From Frigoribacterium sp. PhB160 (GTDB taxonomy: Bacteria; Actinomycetota; Actinomycetes; Actinomycetales; Microbacteriaceae), in contig NZ_RKIE01000002.1 in the NCBI RefSeq assembly GCF_003751785.1, forward strand, positions 124,001 to 188,000: a stretch of 64,000 nucleotides of DNA, written 5' to 3'. Below, piece by piece: positions 52,595 to 60,630 of the stretch. Numbering within the stretch: position 1 is the stretch's first letter; each line of letters opens with the position of its first letter. Position numbers and translations under genes: made by a program. The notes under the pieces were generated by a model, which saw only the letters and a list, made by a program, of their open reading frames with translations, did not search any database and was not told where the DNA came from.

Positions 52595-53293
52595 ATGACC
52601 GACTCGCCCCGCACCTCCTCGTCCGGCACCACCGCCGTCCTCTTCGACATCGACGGCACGCTCGTCGACTCGAACTACGCGCACGTCGACGCCTGGTCGA
52701 AGGCCTTCGCCGACATCGGCCACCCGGTCGACAGCTGGCGCGTCCACCGCGCGATCGGCATGGACTCGTCGCTGCTGCTCGCGGCCCTGCTGGGCGACGA
52801 GGTCGCGGAGGCGCGGGGCGACGAGGCGAAGGAGCGCCACTCCGCCCACTACCTGCCCCACGGCGACACCGACCTGCACGTCTTCGACGGGGTGCCCGAG
52901 CTGCTCGCGGAGATCGCCCGGCGCGGGCACCGCGTCGTGCTCGCGACCAGCGCCCCGGAGGGGGAGCTGACGGTGCTGCGCGGCCTGCTCGACGTCGAGG
53001 GCGCGCTCTGGGCCGTCACGTCGTCGGAGGACGCCGACACGGCGAAGCCCGACCCGGGCATCGTCGAGGGCGCGCTCGAGAAGGCCGGCGTCGACGCCGC
53101 GCACGCGGTCATGGTCGGCGACGCCCGGTGGGACGTCGAGGCCGCCGGGCGCGCGGGCGTCACCTGCGTCGGAGTGCTGACCGGCGGGCTGTCGCGGGCC
53201 GAGCTCGAGGAGGCCGGGGCGGCGGAGGTGTGGGACGACGTCGCGGCGCTGCTCGCCGGGCTCGACGGCAGCGTGATCGGGCGTCTCGGCTGA
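52595..53293 (+). CDS. HAD family hydrolase (phosphatase)
   Basis: A 232-residue haloacid-dehalogenase phosphatase of the phosphoglycolate-phosphatase/beta-phosphoglucomutase subgroup. Motif I is FDIDGTLVDSN, motif II TSAPEG, motif III lysine in AKPDPG, motif IV VGDARWDVEAA; an alpha-helical cap lies between residues 30 and 95. The substrate is unknown. The ATG at 52595 lies 6 bases after TTGACT; a TTG four codons earlier falls inside that box. Confidence 0.9.
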   Translation: MTDSPRTSSSGTTAVLFDIDGTLVDSNYAHVDAWSKAFADIGHPVDSWRVHRAIGMDSSLLLAALLGDEVAEARGDEAKERHSAHYLPHGDTDLHVFDGVPELLAEIARRGHRVVLATSAPEGELTVLRGLLDVEGALWAVTSSEDADTAKPDPGIVEGALEKAGVDAAHAVMVGDARWDVEAAGRAGVTCVGVLTGGLSRAELEEAGAAEVWDDVAALLAGLDGSVIGRLG

Positions 53294-53325
53294 GCGCGTC
53301 GGGCGTCGCGCGGCCGCGGGCGGCG

Positions 53326-53634
53326 TCAGCGCCGGAAGAGCCCGCGGAAGCCCCGTCGTCGGGCCGGGCCCGGGGTCTCGCGGGACGGCCTGGGGCGCGG
53401 CACGAAGATCGACGTGCGGCACGCCGTGCAGGTGAGCACGTGCGGGTGGAGCGAGAGTCCCACTCCGTAGTACGGGTTCGCGATCAGCCGTGCCGGGCCG
53501 CCGCACGTGGGGCAGGGCACCACCTCGGACGCGGGCGTCCCGGGTGAGCCGGGGCCGCCGCCCGCGTGCCTGCGCGGGGTCGCGCCGAGCCCTGCCGGGT
53601 CGTCCCGGTCTCGTCGTCCGTCCATGGTCTGCAC
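53326..53634 (-). CDS. Small zinc-ribbon protein
   Basis: A 102-residue basic protein with two knuckles, CPTC and CTAC, 28 residues apart, which could bind one zinc as a zinc ribbon. The C-terminus is Arg/Pro-rich. I do not recognise a family; such proteins often bind nucleic acid or a partner protein. The GTG at 53634 is chosen because GGAGG lies 5 bases upstream; an ATG three codons later is possible. Confidence 0.6.
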   Translation of the reverse strand: MQTMDGRRDRDDPAGLGATPRRHAGGGPGSPGTPASEVVPCPTCGGPARLIANPYYGVGLSLHPHVLTCTACRTSIFVPRPRPSRETPGPARRRGFRGLFRR

Positions 53635-53799
53635 CGCATCCTCCGTGGTCGCGTCGCCGGGTGTTCGGGGCGGCCCGGTCGCGGGACGGGGTGCGACGTG
53701 GCCCCAGATCGGGCGGCGCCCGTCCCGGGGGAGCGCGCCGCGCCTCCGATGGTCGGTGCCGCGCCCTCGGCGGCCGGGCCGGGCCGGGCGCGGGACGCA

Positions 53800-53846
53800 C
53801 GGAGGCCCCGCCGACCCGTGCCTCCGAGGGATCGGGGGCGGCGGGG
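53800..53846 (-). terminator. Nested hairpins after the ohr gene
   Basis: CGGAGGC (53800-53806) can pair with GCCTCCG (53820-53826); alternatively CCCCGCCG near 53807 pairs with CGGCGGGG near 53838. Both lie in the 238-base spacer downstream of the minus-strand ohr gene. The rest of the spacer (53635-53799) is GC-rich and shows no gene. Confidence 0.5.
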
Positions 53847-53872
53847 CGGACGGGGCCTCGGGTGGTGCGTGC

Positions 53873-54313
53873 CTAGCTCTCGAAAGTCGCGTCGAGCGTG
53901 ATCTCGACGCCGGTGAGGGCCTTGCTGACCGGGCAGGTCTCCTTGGCGTCCTGCGCGGCGGCCTGGAAGGCGGCCTCGTCGATGCCGGAGACCTCGCCGC
54001 GGACGGTGAGGGCGATGCCGGTGAGCTTGAAGCCGCCGGCCGAGTCCGGGCCGAGCGAGACGTCGGCCTTGACGTCGAGCGCCTCGACGGTGCCGCCGGC
54101 CTGGCCGAGGACGGCGCTGAACTGCATGGCGTAGCAGGCGGAGTGGGCCGCGGCGAGCAGCTCTTCGGGGCTCGTCGAGCCGTTCGCCTCGTCGGCGGCG
54201 CGCTTGGGGAACGACACGTCGTAGGTGCCGACCTTCGAGCTGGTCATCTCGACCTGGCCCTCGCCGGTCTCGAGGCTGCCGTTCCAGGCGGTGCGTGCGG
54301 TGCGAGTGGGCAT
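53873..54313 (-). CDS. ohr: OsmC/Ohr family peroxidase
   Basis: A 146-residue thiol peroxidase of the OsmC/Ohr superfamily that reduces organic hydroperoxides. The peroxidatic and resolving cysteines are Cys60 (HSACYAMQ) and Cys127 (ETCPVSKAL). The protein is longer on the OsmC pattern, so OsmC would also be a fair name. It lies 51 bases downstream of an OhrR-like gene on the same strand. Confidence 0.9.
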   Translation of the reverse strand: MPTRTARTAWNGSLETGEGQVEMTSSKVGTYDVSFPKRAADEANGSTSPEELLAAAHSACYAMQFSAVLGQAGGTVEALDVKADVSLGPDSAGGFKLTGIALTVRGEVSGIDEAAFQAAAQDAKETCPVSKALTGVEITLDATFES

Positions 54314-54364
54314 GGTGTCTCTCTTTCGTTGGGGGGTGGGACGGGTCGAGCGGGACGGTGGGGA

Positions 54365-54826
54365 CTAGGAGGCGCGGCGCACGGTGTCGGCGAGGCCGCC
54401 GACGGCCTCGGTGAGGGCCGCGATGTCGGCGAGGCCGAGGCCGGTCGCCTCGCAGATGCTCGCGGGGATGCGGGCCGCGTCGGCACGTAGGGCCTCGCCG
54501 GCGGGCGTCGCGCTGACGAGCACGCTGCGCTCGTCGCCCGCGACCCGCTCACGGGTCACGACGCCGAGGGCCTCGAGTCGCCGCAGCAGCGGGGAGAGCG
54601 TGCCGGAGTCGAGGCTGAGGCGCTCGCCGAGGCCGGAGACGCCGGTCGGGCCCTGCTCCCAGAGGACGAGCATGACGAGGTACTGCGGGTAGGTCAGGCC
54701 GAGCGGGGCGAGCAGGTCGCGGTACCGGGCGGTCAGGGCGCGCGACGCGGAGTAGAGCGCGAAGCAGATCTGCTCGTCGAGCAGCGGCGCGGGGGCCGAG
54801 GTCGAGGCGGTGCTGGTCGGGCTCAT
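54365..54826 (-). CDS. ohrR: MarR-family organic-peroxide sensor, OhrR-like
   Basis: A 153-residue MarR repressor. The N-terminal [18 protein letters not shown] is the OhrR signature, with the peroxide-sensing Cys21. The winged helix follows ([19 protein letters not shown]). Oxidation of the Cys should release it from DNA. The ATG at 54826 lies 7 bases after a TACGCT box, and two operator-like palindromes lie just upstream, so it represses itself and ohr. Confidence 0.93.
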   Translation of the reverse strand: MSPTSTASTSAPAPLLDEQICFALYSASRALTARYRDLLAPLGLTYPQYLVMLVLWEQGPTGVSGLGERLSLDSGTLSPLLRRLEALGVVTRERVAGDERSVLVSATPAGEALRADAARIPASICEATGLGLADIAALTEAVGGLADTVRRAS

Positions 54827-54833
54827 GGTGGCG

Positions 54834-54839
54834 AGCGTA
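54834..54839 (-). promoter_or_regulatory. -10 box TACGCT, leaderless ohrR
   Basis: Minus-strand TACGCT ends 7 bases before the ATG at 54826. Confidence 0.5.
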
Positions 54840-54844
54840 ACACA

Positions 54845-54869
54845 TTGTGCGCAACTCGGTTGCGTGCAA
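54845..54869. promoter_or_regulatory. Tandem OhrR operator
   Basis: TTGTGCGCAA (54845-54854) and TTGCGTGCAA (54860-54869) are two near-palindromes 15 bases apart, covering the spacer and -35 region of the ohrR promoter. The spacing (about 1.5 helix turns) would put two dimers on nearly opposite faces. Confidence 0.7.
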
Positions 54870-54920
54870 CTCGGGGGCGCGGCCGGTGCGCGGCGCGGGA
54901 GGGCCGCGGTGCGCGGTCGC

Positions 54921-55748
54921 TCAGGAGGCGACCCGCGCCTCCTTCGCCCTCTTCCAGAAGCCGGAGAACGTGATGCGGTCCTTCGGGACGCCGAGGCGAC
55001 GCAGGTGGCGGCGACCGCCGGTCGCGAGCGCGCTCTCGCCGACGACGAAGCCGTAGGCGAGAGGGTCGACCGCGATGCGGCGGGTCAGCTCGGCGAGGGC
55101 TCCGGCCCCGGCGGGGTGCGCGTCGTCGCGGACGACCCACCGCACGTCCACCCCTCGCGGAGCGTCGAGCTCGCGGCGGTCGGCCGCGGTCGGCACCTCC
55201 TGGATGACGGTGCCGACGGCGTCGTCCGGCAGCGACCGCAGCACGCCGCAGACCGCGGGCAGGCCGCTCTCGTCGGCGACGATCACCGTCTCGGTCGCGT
55301 CGTCCGGGCGGTCGAAGATCAGCCCCTGGTCGAGCACGCCGATCGCGTCGCCCGGTCTTGCCGAGCAGGCCCAGACGGCCGCGCCGCCCTCGAGCTCGCC
55401 GTCGGGCCCGCGGTGCACGACGAAGTCGATGTCGAGCTCGGCGCCGCCGTGGGTGGTCGCGGGGCGGAACTCGGCCACCGTGTAGTTCGCCAGGTGCGGC
55501 CGCTCGTCGGCCGGCACCGCGAGGTGCTGCGGCCACCACGTCGCGCCGGTGGATCGCGGGAGGCGCAGCTCGGCCTGGTGGGGCAGCTGCAGGAAGAGGC
55601 GGAACCAGTGGTCGTACCCCATGAAGTCGAACCGGTCGAGCTCGGGCCCCGCCACGGTCACCCGCTGGAAGCTCGGCGTCAGACGCTCGGTGCGGGTCAC
55701 CGCCGCACGGTAGATGCCGGGAGTCGTGGGTGCGGTGCGGCTGGGCAT
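54921..55748 (-). CDS. Siderophore-interacting protein (ferric-siderophore reductase)
   Basis: A 275-residue SIP-family flavoprotein that reduces Fe(III)-siderophores to release iron in the cytoplasm. An N-terminal FAD domain ([10 protein letters not shown]; the family R-x-Y-T/S block appears as LANYTVAEF) precedes an NAD(P)H-binding domain ([14 protein letters not shown]) and a C-terminal FVVGESA and SGFWKR. The ATG at 55748 lies 6 bases after a TATCCT -10 that is overlapped by an iron box. Confidence 0.92.
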   Translation of the reverse strand: MPSRTAPTTPGIYRAAVTRTERLTPSFQRVTVAGPELDRFDFMGYDHWFRLFLQLPHQAELRLPRSTGATWWPQHLAVPADERPHLANYTVAEFRPATTHGGAELDIDFVVHRGPDGELEGGAAVWACSARPGDAIGVLDQGLIFDRPDDATETVIVADESGLPAVCGVLRSLPDDAVGTVIQEVPTAADRRELDAPRGVDVRWVVRDDAHPAGAGALAELTRRIAVDPLAYGFVVGESALATGGRRHLRRLGVPKDRITFSGFWKRAKEARVAS

Positions 55749-55752
55749 GAAG

Positions 55753-55771
55753 TAAGGATAGCCTCACCTCA
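55753..55771 (-). promoter_or_regulatory. DtxR/IdeR-type iron box
   Basis: On the minus strand TGAGGTGAGGCTATCCTTA matches 15 of 19 positions of the DtxR/IdeR consensus TTAGGTTAGSCTAACCTAA. It covers the -10 box TATCCT (55760-55755) of the SIP gene, so iron-loaded repressor would block RNA polymerase. Confidence 0.82.
55755..55760 (-). promoter_or_regulatory. -10 box TATCCT, leaderless SIP gene
   Basis: Minus-strand TATCCT ends 6 bases before the ATG at 55748, within the iron box. Confidence 0.55.
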
Positions 55772-55876
55772 CTCGCGCGTCGAGCAGGTCTGCCGAGCGG
55801 GCCGGTGTCCGCGGATGGTCGCTCACGGCCCGGGCGACCGACGAGTCGTGGACACGCGTGAGCCCGTGGGCCCGAC

Positions 55877-55882
55877 TAGCGT
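55877..55882 (+). promoter_or_regulatory. -10 box TAGCGT of a 71-residue gene
   Basis: TAGCGT ends 7 bases before the ATG at 55890. The same box precedes the DUF805 gene at 61608. Confidence 0.5.
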
Positions 55883-55889
55883 CGGGGGC

Positions 55890-56105
55890 ATGACCGATGC
55901 CGAGAAGGACGCCGACCGCGACGACGTGACCGGGATGACCGCGGACGAGAAGCGCCACGACCAGCTCACGCGGGCCCCGAAGTCGGACGAGAGCGACGCC
56001 GCTCCGCGCATCACGACCGAGGACCGCGGCGACGGCGTCACCCGCATCGACGTCGCCGACACCGCGAAGGTGCGCCCGGGCGGCGGCGAGGCCCGTCCCG
56101 AGTAG
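55890..56105 (+). CDS. 71-residue highly charged protein, unknown function
   Basis: A short, strongly acidic and hydrophilic protein (MTDAEKDADRDDVTGMTADE at the start, DGVTRIDVADTAKVRPGGG near the end) with no hydrophobic core or signal. It is probably disordered. Support comes from the ATG placed exactly 7 bases after TAGCGT and a codon pattern like its neighbours. The longer open frame around it is antisense to the SIP gene. I do not recognise a family. Confidence 0.6.
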   Translation: MTDAEKDADRDDVTGMTADEKRHDQLTRAPKSDESDAAPRITTEDRGDGVTRIDVADTAKVRPGGGEARPE

Positions 56106-56152
56106 GGCCGCGCCCGCGCCCCGACACCGCACCGCAGCGCCCGGGTGCCGGC

Positions 56153-57190
56153 TCAGCGGTGGATCGCGTCCGTCCGGTCGCGCAGCCGTCCTCCGGTCGC
56201 CCCGGCCCGCACCGCGAGCACCTCCGCGAGGATCGAGACGGCCGTCTCCTCCGGCGTGCTCGCGCCGAGGTCGAGCCCGATGGGCGAGTGCAGCCGCGCG
56301 ATCGCCTCGTCGCCCACCCCGAGCGCGCGCAGCTGCCGCACCCGTCGCTCGTGCGTGACGCGCGACCCCATGGCCCCGACGTAGACCGCCGGCGAGGCGA
56401 GCGCCGCCGCGACGAGCTCGGCGTCGAACCGGTCGTCGTGCGAGAGCACCGCGACGACGCTGCGGTCGTCGAGCTCGGTGCGGGCCAGGTAGGCGGGCGG
56501 CCACTCGACGACGACCTCGTCGGCCGAGCGGAACCGGCCCGGCGTCATGAACACGGGTCGCGGGTCGCACACCGTCACCCGCCAGCCGAGCGCCGCGCCC
56601 GCGTCGCAGAGCGCGACCGCGAACTCGACGGCACCGAAGACGAGGAGGCGCGGGGCCGGCTCCGACCGCTCCGTGAACAGCCGCAGCCCGGTGCAGGCGT
56701 CGACGTCGGACGGGTCGACGACGTCGCCGAGGCGTCCGCCCGCGTCGCGCCCCGCGGCGTCGGCCTCGTCGTCGGCCGGGGCGCCGCCGGGGGTGGGAGC
56801 CGCGCCGACGACCGTGGTGAGGGAGGCGGGTCGGCCGGCCCGCGCCTCCTCGAGCTGGTGGACGACGGTCGCGTCCGCGGCCGTCAGCGCCCGCACGACG
56901 ACCTCGATCGTGCCGCCGCAGCTGAGGCCGACCTCGAAGCCGGCCTCGTCGCTGAAGCCGAACGACTCGACGACCGGCCGCCCGTCGGCGAGCACCTGCT
57001 GGCAGGTCTCGTAGAGGGCTCCCTCGACGCAGCCGCCGGAGATGCTGCCGATCACCGTGCCGTCGGCGCCGACCACCATCGAGGTGCCGACGGTGCGGGG
57101 GGCGCTGCCGACGACCGAGACGGCGGTCGCGACGGCGACTCGCTCGCCGGCGCGCAGCCGGTCGAGCAGGCGGTCGGCGATCTCGAACAC
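56153..57190 (-). CDS. XdhC/CoxI family protein
   Basis: A 345-residue XdhC-type protein, a chaperone that sulfurates and inserts molybdenum cofactor into xanthine dehydrogenase-like enzymes. The N-terminal XdhC domain (SVVGSAPRTVGTSMVVG, GSISGGCVEG) is followed by an acidic linker (about residues 140-180) and a Rossmann C-terminal domain (AVYVGAMGSRVTHERR). The GTG at 57190 has GGAGG 4 bases upstream. No molybdenum hydroxylase gene lies in the window; a MOSC gene is 2.3 kb away. Confidence 0.88.
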   Translation of the reverse strand: MFEIADRLLDRLRAGERVAVATAVSVVGSAPRTVGTSMVVGADGTVIGSISGGCVEGALYETCQQVLADGRPVVESFGFSDEAGFEVGLSCGGTIEVVVRALTAADATVVHQLEEARAGRPASLTTVVGAAPTPGGAPADDEADAAGRDAGGRLGDVVDPSDVDACTGLRLFTERSEPAPRLLVFGAVEFAVALCDAGAALGWRVTVCDPRPVFMTPGRFRSADEVVVEWPPAYLARTELDDRSVVAVLSHDDRFDAELVAAALASPAVYVGAMGSRVTHERRVRQLRALGVGDEAIARLHSPIGLDLGASTPEETAVSILAEVLAVRAGATGGRLRDRTDAIHR

Positions 57191-57354
57191 GGGTCCTCCG
57201 GGGCGGGTGGGGCGGCATGGGTCGCGCGGCGGGAGGCCGACGGCGGGCGTCGGGGAGTCGGGCGAGGGGCCGCGCGGGCGGCGGTGGACGTCGTCGGCCG
57301 GGAGCACCGATCGTACCGACCGCCGGGGCGTGCCCGCGCTGGCATGCTCGGGGG

Positions 57355-58236
57355 ATGACCGATGCGCTCGACCGTCACCGCGCCTCCTCGGGGGCGTCGG
57401 CCTCCGACCCCGGCGACCCGGGCGGGGCGAGCGACCCGCGCGCCTCGTCGCTCGAGCCGCTCGTCGCCGACTGGGTCGAGGGCTGGACCGCCTCGCGCGG
57501 GCTCAGCGCGACCCGGCGCGGGGGGACGTGGCGCGTGCCGATCGGGCTGCCCGACCGCTGGGCCGAGTTCGTCGTGCCGTTGGGCGCCGGGGCCGGCCTC
57601 GACGACCGCGCGGCGGACGCCGACCACGCGGCGTCGCCCGACCTCCCCGCCGCCGAGGCCGAGCTGCTCGACACGACGCTCGCCGAGGCCGTCGACGCGG
57701 GCTCGTTCGGCGACGCGGTCTGGGTCACGGTCGTCGTGCCTCCCGCCCGGGTCGACGCCGTCGTGCGGGCCGGCCTCGCCGCGGGGCTCGTCGTGCGCAG
57801 CGCCGAGGAGTCGTTCATGGCCGTCGAGCTCCACCACCAGGCGGCCCGGGCCGTGCCGGCGGGCTACGTCGTCGACGTCGCCGAGGCCCGGGCGGCCCGG
57901 GGGACGGTGCTGCGCGCGGTCGCCAGCCCCGACGTCGGCGGCGCCGAGGACCTCGACGCCGCCGTGGGCCTCGCCCCCGACGTCGACCCCGTCGACGCCG
58001 CCTCCGGACGCGCCGGCCTCACCGCCGCCGGGACCGCCGTGCCCGACAAGATCCAGACCTCCGAGGCGCACCGTCGGCGCGGCCTGGGCGGCGCCGTCAT
58101 GCACGCGCTCGTCGACGAGTGCCGGAGGCGCGGTGCCGCCCACGGCCTCCTCGTCGCGTCCGTCGACGGTGCGGGCCTGTACGCCGCGCTCGGCTGGCGC
58201 AGGGTCGCCTCGGTCGTCGTCCTCGCGACGCACTGA
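57355..58236 (+). CDS. GNAT family N-acetyltransferase, two-part
   Basis: A 293-residue acetyltransferase. The C-terminal part has the acetyl-CoA segment HRRRGLGGAVMHALVDE (about residues 241-257) and LYAALGWRRVASVVVLATH at the end. The N-terminal half (LVADWVEGWTASRGLSATRR) looks like the partner domain of double GNATs. The substrate is unknown. CATGCT lies 6 bases before the ATG at 57355, and the open frame upstream is antisense to xdhC. Confidence 0.82.
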   Translation: MTDALDRHRASSGASASDPGDPGGASDPRASSLEPLVADWVEGWTASRGLSATRRGGTWRVPIGLPDRWAEFVVPLGAGAGLDDRAADADHAASPDLPAAEAELLDTTLAEAVDAGSFGDAVWVTVVVPPARVDAVVRAGLAAGLVVRSAEESFMAVELHHQAARAVPAGYVVDVAEARAARGTVLRAVASPDVGGAEDLDAAVGLAPDVDPVDAASGRAGLTAAGTAVPDKIQTSEAHRRRGLGGAVMHALVDECRRRGAAHGLLVASVDGAGLYAALGWRRVASVVVLATH

Positions 58237-58357
58237 CCGGGCCCGGGCGTCCGCCCTGAGGCTGAGATGCGGGGCCGGGGCCGCGCCTCCGTGGCAGGGT
58301 CGGCGGGACGCGCCCGGACGCCGGGACGCCCGGGGCGTCGCGGCTCGACAGGCCATG

Positions 58358-58386
58358 ACCGACCACGACCGACCACGACCGACCCG
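58358..58386. repeat. 10-bp tandem repeat before the beta-lactamase gene
   Basis: About 2.6 copies of GACCGACCAC lie 15 bases upstream of the beta-lactamase ATG. The rest of the 164-base spacer shows only GC-rich inverted repeats. Confidence 0.5.
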
Positions 58387-58400
58387 ATGAGGACCACCCG

Positions 58401-59363
58401 ATGACCCCCACCCGCCGACCGCACCACGCCGCCGTCCTCGCCCTCGCCCTGGCCGGCGTCACCGCCGTCGCCGGGTGCGCCGCCGGAGGAGCCCCCGCGG
58501 GGGCGGGCACGAGCGGGGCACCGGCGTCGGCGTCGGCGTCGGCGTCCCCCTCCGCCGCGCCCACGACCGACCCCGCTGCCCAGGCCCGGGTCGACGCGGC
58601 GCTCGCCGCCCTCGAGGCGGAGTTCGACGCGCGCGTCGGCGTCTCCGCCGTCGACACCGGCGACGGTCGGTCGATCGGGCACCGGGCGGACGAGCGGTTC
58701 CTCTACGCCTCGTCGCTCAAGGCGCTCGCGGCGGCGGCGCTGCTCGACGTGACGACGGCCGACGACCTCGCCGAGCGCGCGACGTGGACCTCGGCCGACG
58801 TCGCCGCCGCCGGGTACTCGCCCGTGACCGAGCTGCACGTCGTCGGCGGGCTCAGCTACGCCGAGCTCGCCGAGGCCGCCGTGCGGAAGAGCGACAACAC
58901 CGCGCTGAACCTCGTGCTCGACCGGGTCGGCGGACCGGCCGCGCTCGACGCCTGGCTGACCGACCTCGGCGACGACGAGACCGAGGTGGTCGACCAGGAG
59001 CCCGAGCTGAACCGGCCGACCGCCGGCAGCGACGCGAACACGACGACGCCCGCGGCGTCCACGGCCGACCTGCGGGCGGTCGCGGTCGGCGACGCCCTCG
59101 CGGCGGACGACCGGGCCCAGCTGCTCGACTGGATGAGCGGCAACGCCACCGGCGACGCCCTCGTGCGGGCCGGAGCGCCCGACGGCTGGGTCGTGGCCGA
59201 CAAGTCGGGCGGCGCCGGGGGCGTGCGGAACGACGTGGCCGTCGTGACCCCGCCCGGTCGCGAGCCGATCGTGCTCTCGGTCCTCACCGCGCGGAACGAC
59301 GCCGACTACGACGACGCGCTCGTCGCGCGGGCCGCGGCCGCGGTGCTGGCCGAGTTCGAGTAG
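58401..59363 (+). CDS. Class A beta-lactamase, lipoprotein
   Basis: A 320-residue class A serine beta-lactamase that hydrolyses beta-lactam rings outside the membrane. The lipobox is VAGC with Cys26, then an Ala/Ser linker to residue 57. The active-site set is complete: Ser104-xx-Lys107 (SSLK), Ser164-Asp165-Asn166 (SDN), Glu200 in EPELN, and Lys268-Ser-Gly (KSG). Its substrate range cannot be told from the sequence. The ATG at 58401 follows GAGG by 8 bases. A GCGTCACG-type repeat follows the stop. Confidence 0.92.
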   Translation: MTPTRRPHHAAVLALALAGVTAVAGCAAGGAPAGAGTSGAPASASASASPSAAPTTDPAAQARVDAALAALEAEFDARVGVSAVDTGDGRSIGHRADERFLYASSLKALAAAALLDVTTADDLAERATWTSADVAAAGYSPVTELHVVGGLSYAELAEAAVRKSDNTALNLVLDRVGGPAALDAWLTDLGDDETEVVDQEPELNRPTAGSDANTTTPAASTADLRAVAVGDALAADDRAQLLDWMSGNATGDALVRAGAPDGWVVADKSGGAGGVRNDVAVVTPPGREPIVLSVLTARNDADYDDALVARAAAAVLAEFE

Positions 59364-59367
59364 GGGC

Positions 59368-59445
59368 GTCGTGTCGCGTCACGTTCCGTGCGTCGCGTCG
59401 CGTCTTCTCGTGACGCCTCGCCCAGGACGTGACGCCGTGCGACCC
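59368..59445. repeat. GCGTCACG-type palindromic repeat, copy B
   Basis: It starts GTCGTGTCGCGTCACGTTC, has CGTGACGC twice and ends ACGTGACGCCGTGCGACCC. The ends match copy C at 60065 closely; the middle differs. It lies between the beta-lactamase and MOSC genes. Confidence 0.65.
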
Positions 59446-59490
59446 GAAGGTGCCCTGGTGGGACGCGGAGGCGCGGGGCAGGATGGCCTC

Positions 59491-60036
59491 ATGACCCGCG
59501 CCTCCGTCGTCTCCGTCAGCCGCGACGACCAGCACCGCTTCAGCAAGCCGGCCGTCGACGCGATCGAGCTCGTGGCAGGGCTCGGCGTGGCCGGCGACGC
59601 CCACGCCGGGACGACCGTCCAGCACCGCTCGCGCGTGGCGCGAGACCCGTCGCAGCCGAACCTGCGGCAGGTGCACCTGATCCACGACGAGCTGCTCGAC
59701 GAGGTGCGCGCGGCGGGCTTCGAGGTCGGACCCGGCCAGCTCGGCGAGAACGTCACCACCCACGGGGTCGACCTGCTCGGCCTGCCCGAGGGCACCGTGC
59801 TGCGGCTCGGGCCGGAGGCGTCGGTCGAGGTGACGGGGCTCCGGAACCCGTGCCTGCAGATCGACGGCTTCGAGGACGGCCTGCTGCGCCAGCTCGTCGG
59901 CCGCGACGCCGACGGCGCGGTCGTCCGGAAGGGCGGCGTGATGGGCGTGGTGCTCACGGGCGGTCGGATCGTGCCGGGCGACGAGGTCGTGGTCGAGCTG
60001 CCCGCCGGCGAGGCGCGGGCACTGCGTCCGGTCTGA
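59491..60036 (+). CDS. MOSC domain protein
   Basis: A 181-residue stand-alone MOSC protein (YiiM-like). GENVTTHGVDLLGLPEG and the conserved cysteine in LRNPCLQID are typical; the Cys is thought to carry sulfur or bind the molybdenum cofactor in this superfamily, which includes detoxifying N-hydroxyl reductase partners. CAGGAT lies 6 bases before the ATG at 59491. The gene is bracketed by copies B and C of the GCGTCACG repeat. Confidence 0.9.
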   Translation: MTRASVVSVSRDDQHRFSKPAVDAIELVAGLGVAGDAHAGTTVQHRSRVARDPSQPNLRQVHLIHDELLDEVRAAGFEVGPGQLGENVTTHGVDLLGLPEGTVLRLGPEASVEVTGLRNPCLQIDGFEDGLLRQLVGRDADGAVVRKGGVMGVVLTGGRIVPGDEVVVELPAGEARALRPV

Positions 60037-60064
60037 CCCGGGTGGGCGCGGCTCGACTCGGGCC

Positions 60065-60142
60065 GTCGCGTCGCGTCACGTTCTGCGCATCACGTCGCGA
60101 CGAAGCGTGACGCGGTGCCCGAGACGTGACGCCGTGCGGCCC
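60065..60142. repeat. GCGTCACG-type palindromic repeat, copy C
   Basis: It starts GTCGCGTCGCGTCACGTTC, then GCATCACGTCGCG facing CGTGACGCGG, and ends ACGTGACGCCGTGCGGCCC. It shares its middle with copy A2 and its ends with copy B. Confidence 0.7.
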
Positions 60143-60153
60143 GGAGGCGCTCC

Positions 60154-60630
60154 CTACCGGGGTGCAGCCGCCGAGGCCAGCACCACGACCAGGGCGACGA
60201 CGCCGGCCGCGAGCGTCAGCAGGGCCACGCCCGCGGGCAGGCCCCCGCCCGCACCCGCGGCCCCGGGCGCGACCGTGTCTGTGCCCGAAGGCGAAGGAGA
60301 TGGCGAACTCGAGCGCGACGGCGAGGCCGGCGACGTGAGGAGGCGATGCAGCCGTCGGTACCGCCGGTGCGCCGCCACGAGCACCCCGACCGACGCCGTG
60401 AGACCGACGGCCGCGAGCACCCAGGCCCCGCCGCCGAGCAGCTCGGGCAGCACGCGGAACGCGACGAGCGACGCGGCGGTCAGCGCCAGCGCCGTGCGGC
60501 GCCACGCCAGCGCGGTGCGCTCGGGTTGGAGCCCCTCGTCGAAGGGGTGGGTCGACGGGTCGAGGCGACCCGCGCCTCCGGCGCTGTCTCCGTCGTCGGC
60601 CCGGCCGGCCCGCGGGCCCGGGGCGGTCAC
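60154..60630 (-). CDS. DUF202 family membrane protein
   Basis: A 158-residue protein with the DUF202 signature LQPERTALAWRRTALAL (about residues 30-46), three hydrophobic helices, and a Ser/Pro-rich insert (PSRSSSPSPSPSGTD) before the last one. The function is unknown. The GTG at 60630 overlaps the stop of the preceding DUF202 gene by four bases. Confidence 0.82.
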   Translation of the reverse strand: MTAPGPRAGRADDGDSAGGAGRLDPSTHPFDEGLQPERTALAWRRTALALTAASLVAFRVLPELLGGGAWVLAAVGLTASVGVLVAAHRRYRRLHRLLTSPASPSRSSSPSPSPSGTDTVAPGAAGAGGGLPAGVALLTLAAGVVALVVVLASAAAPR

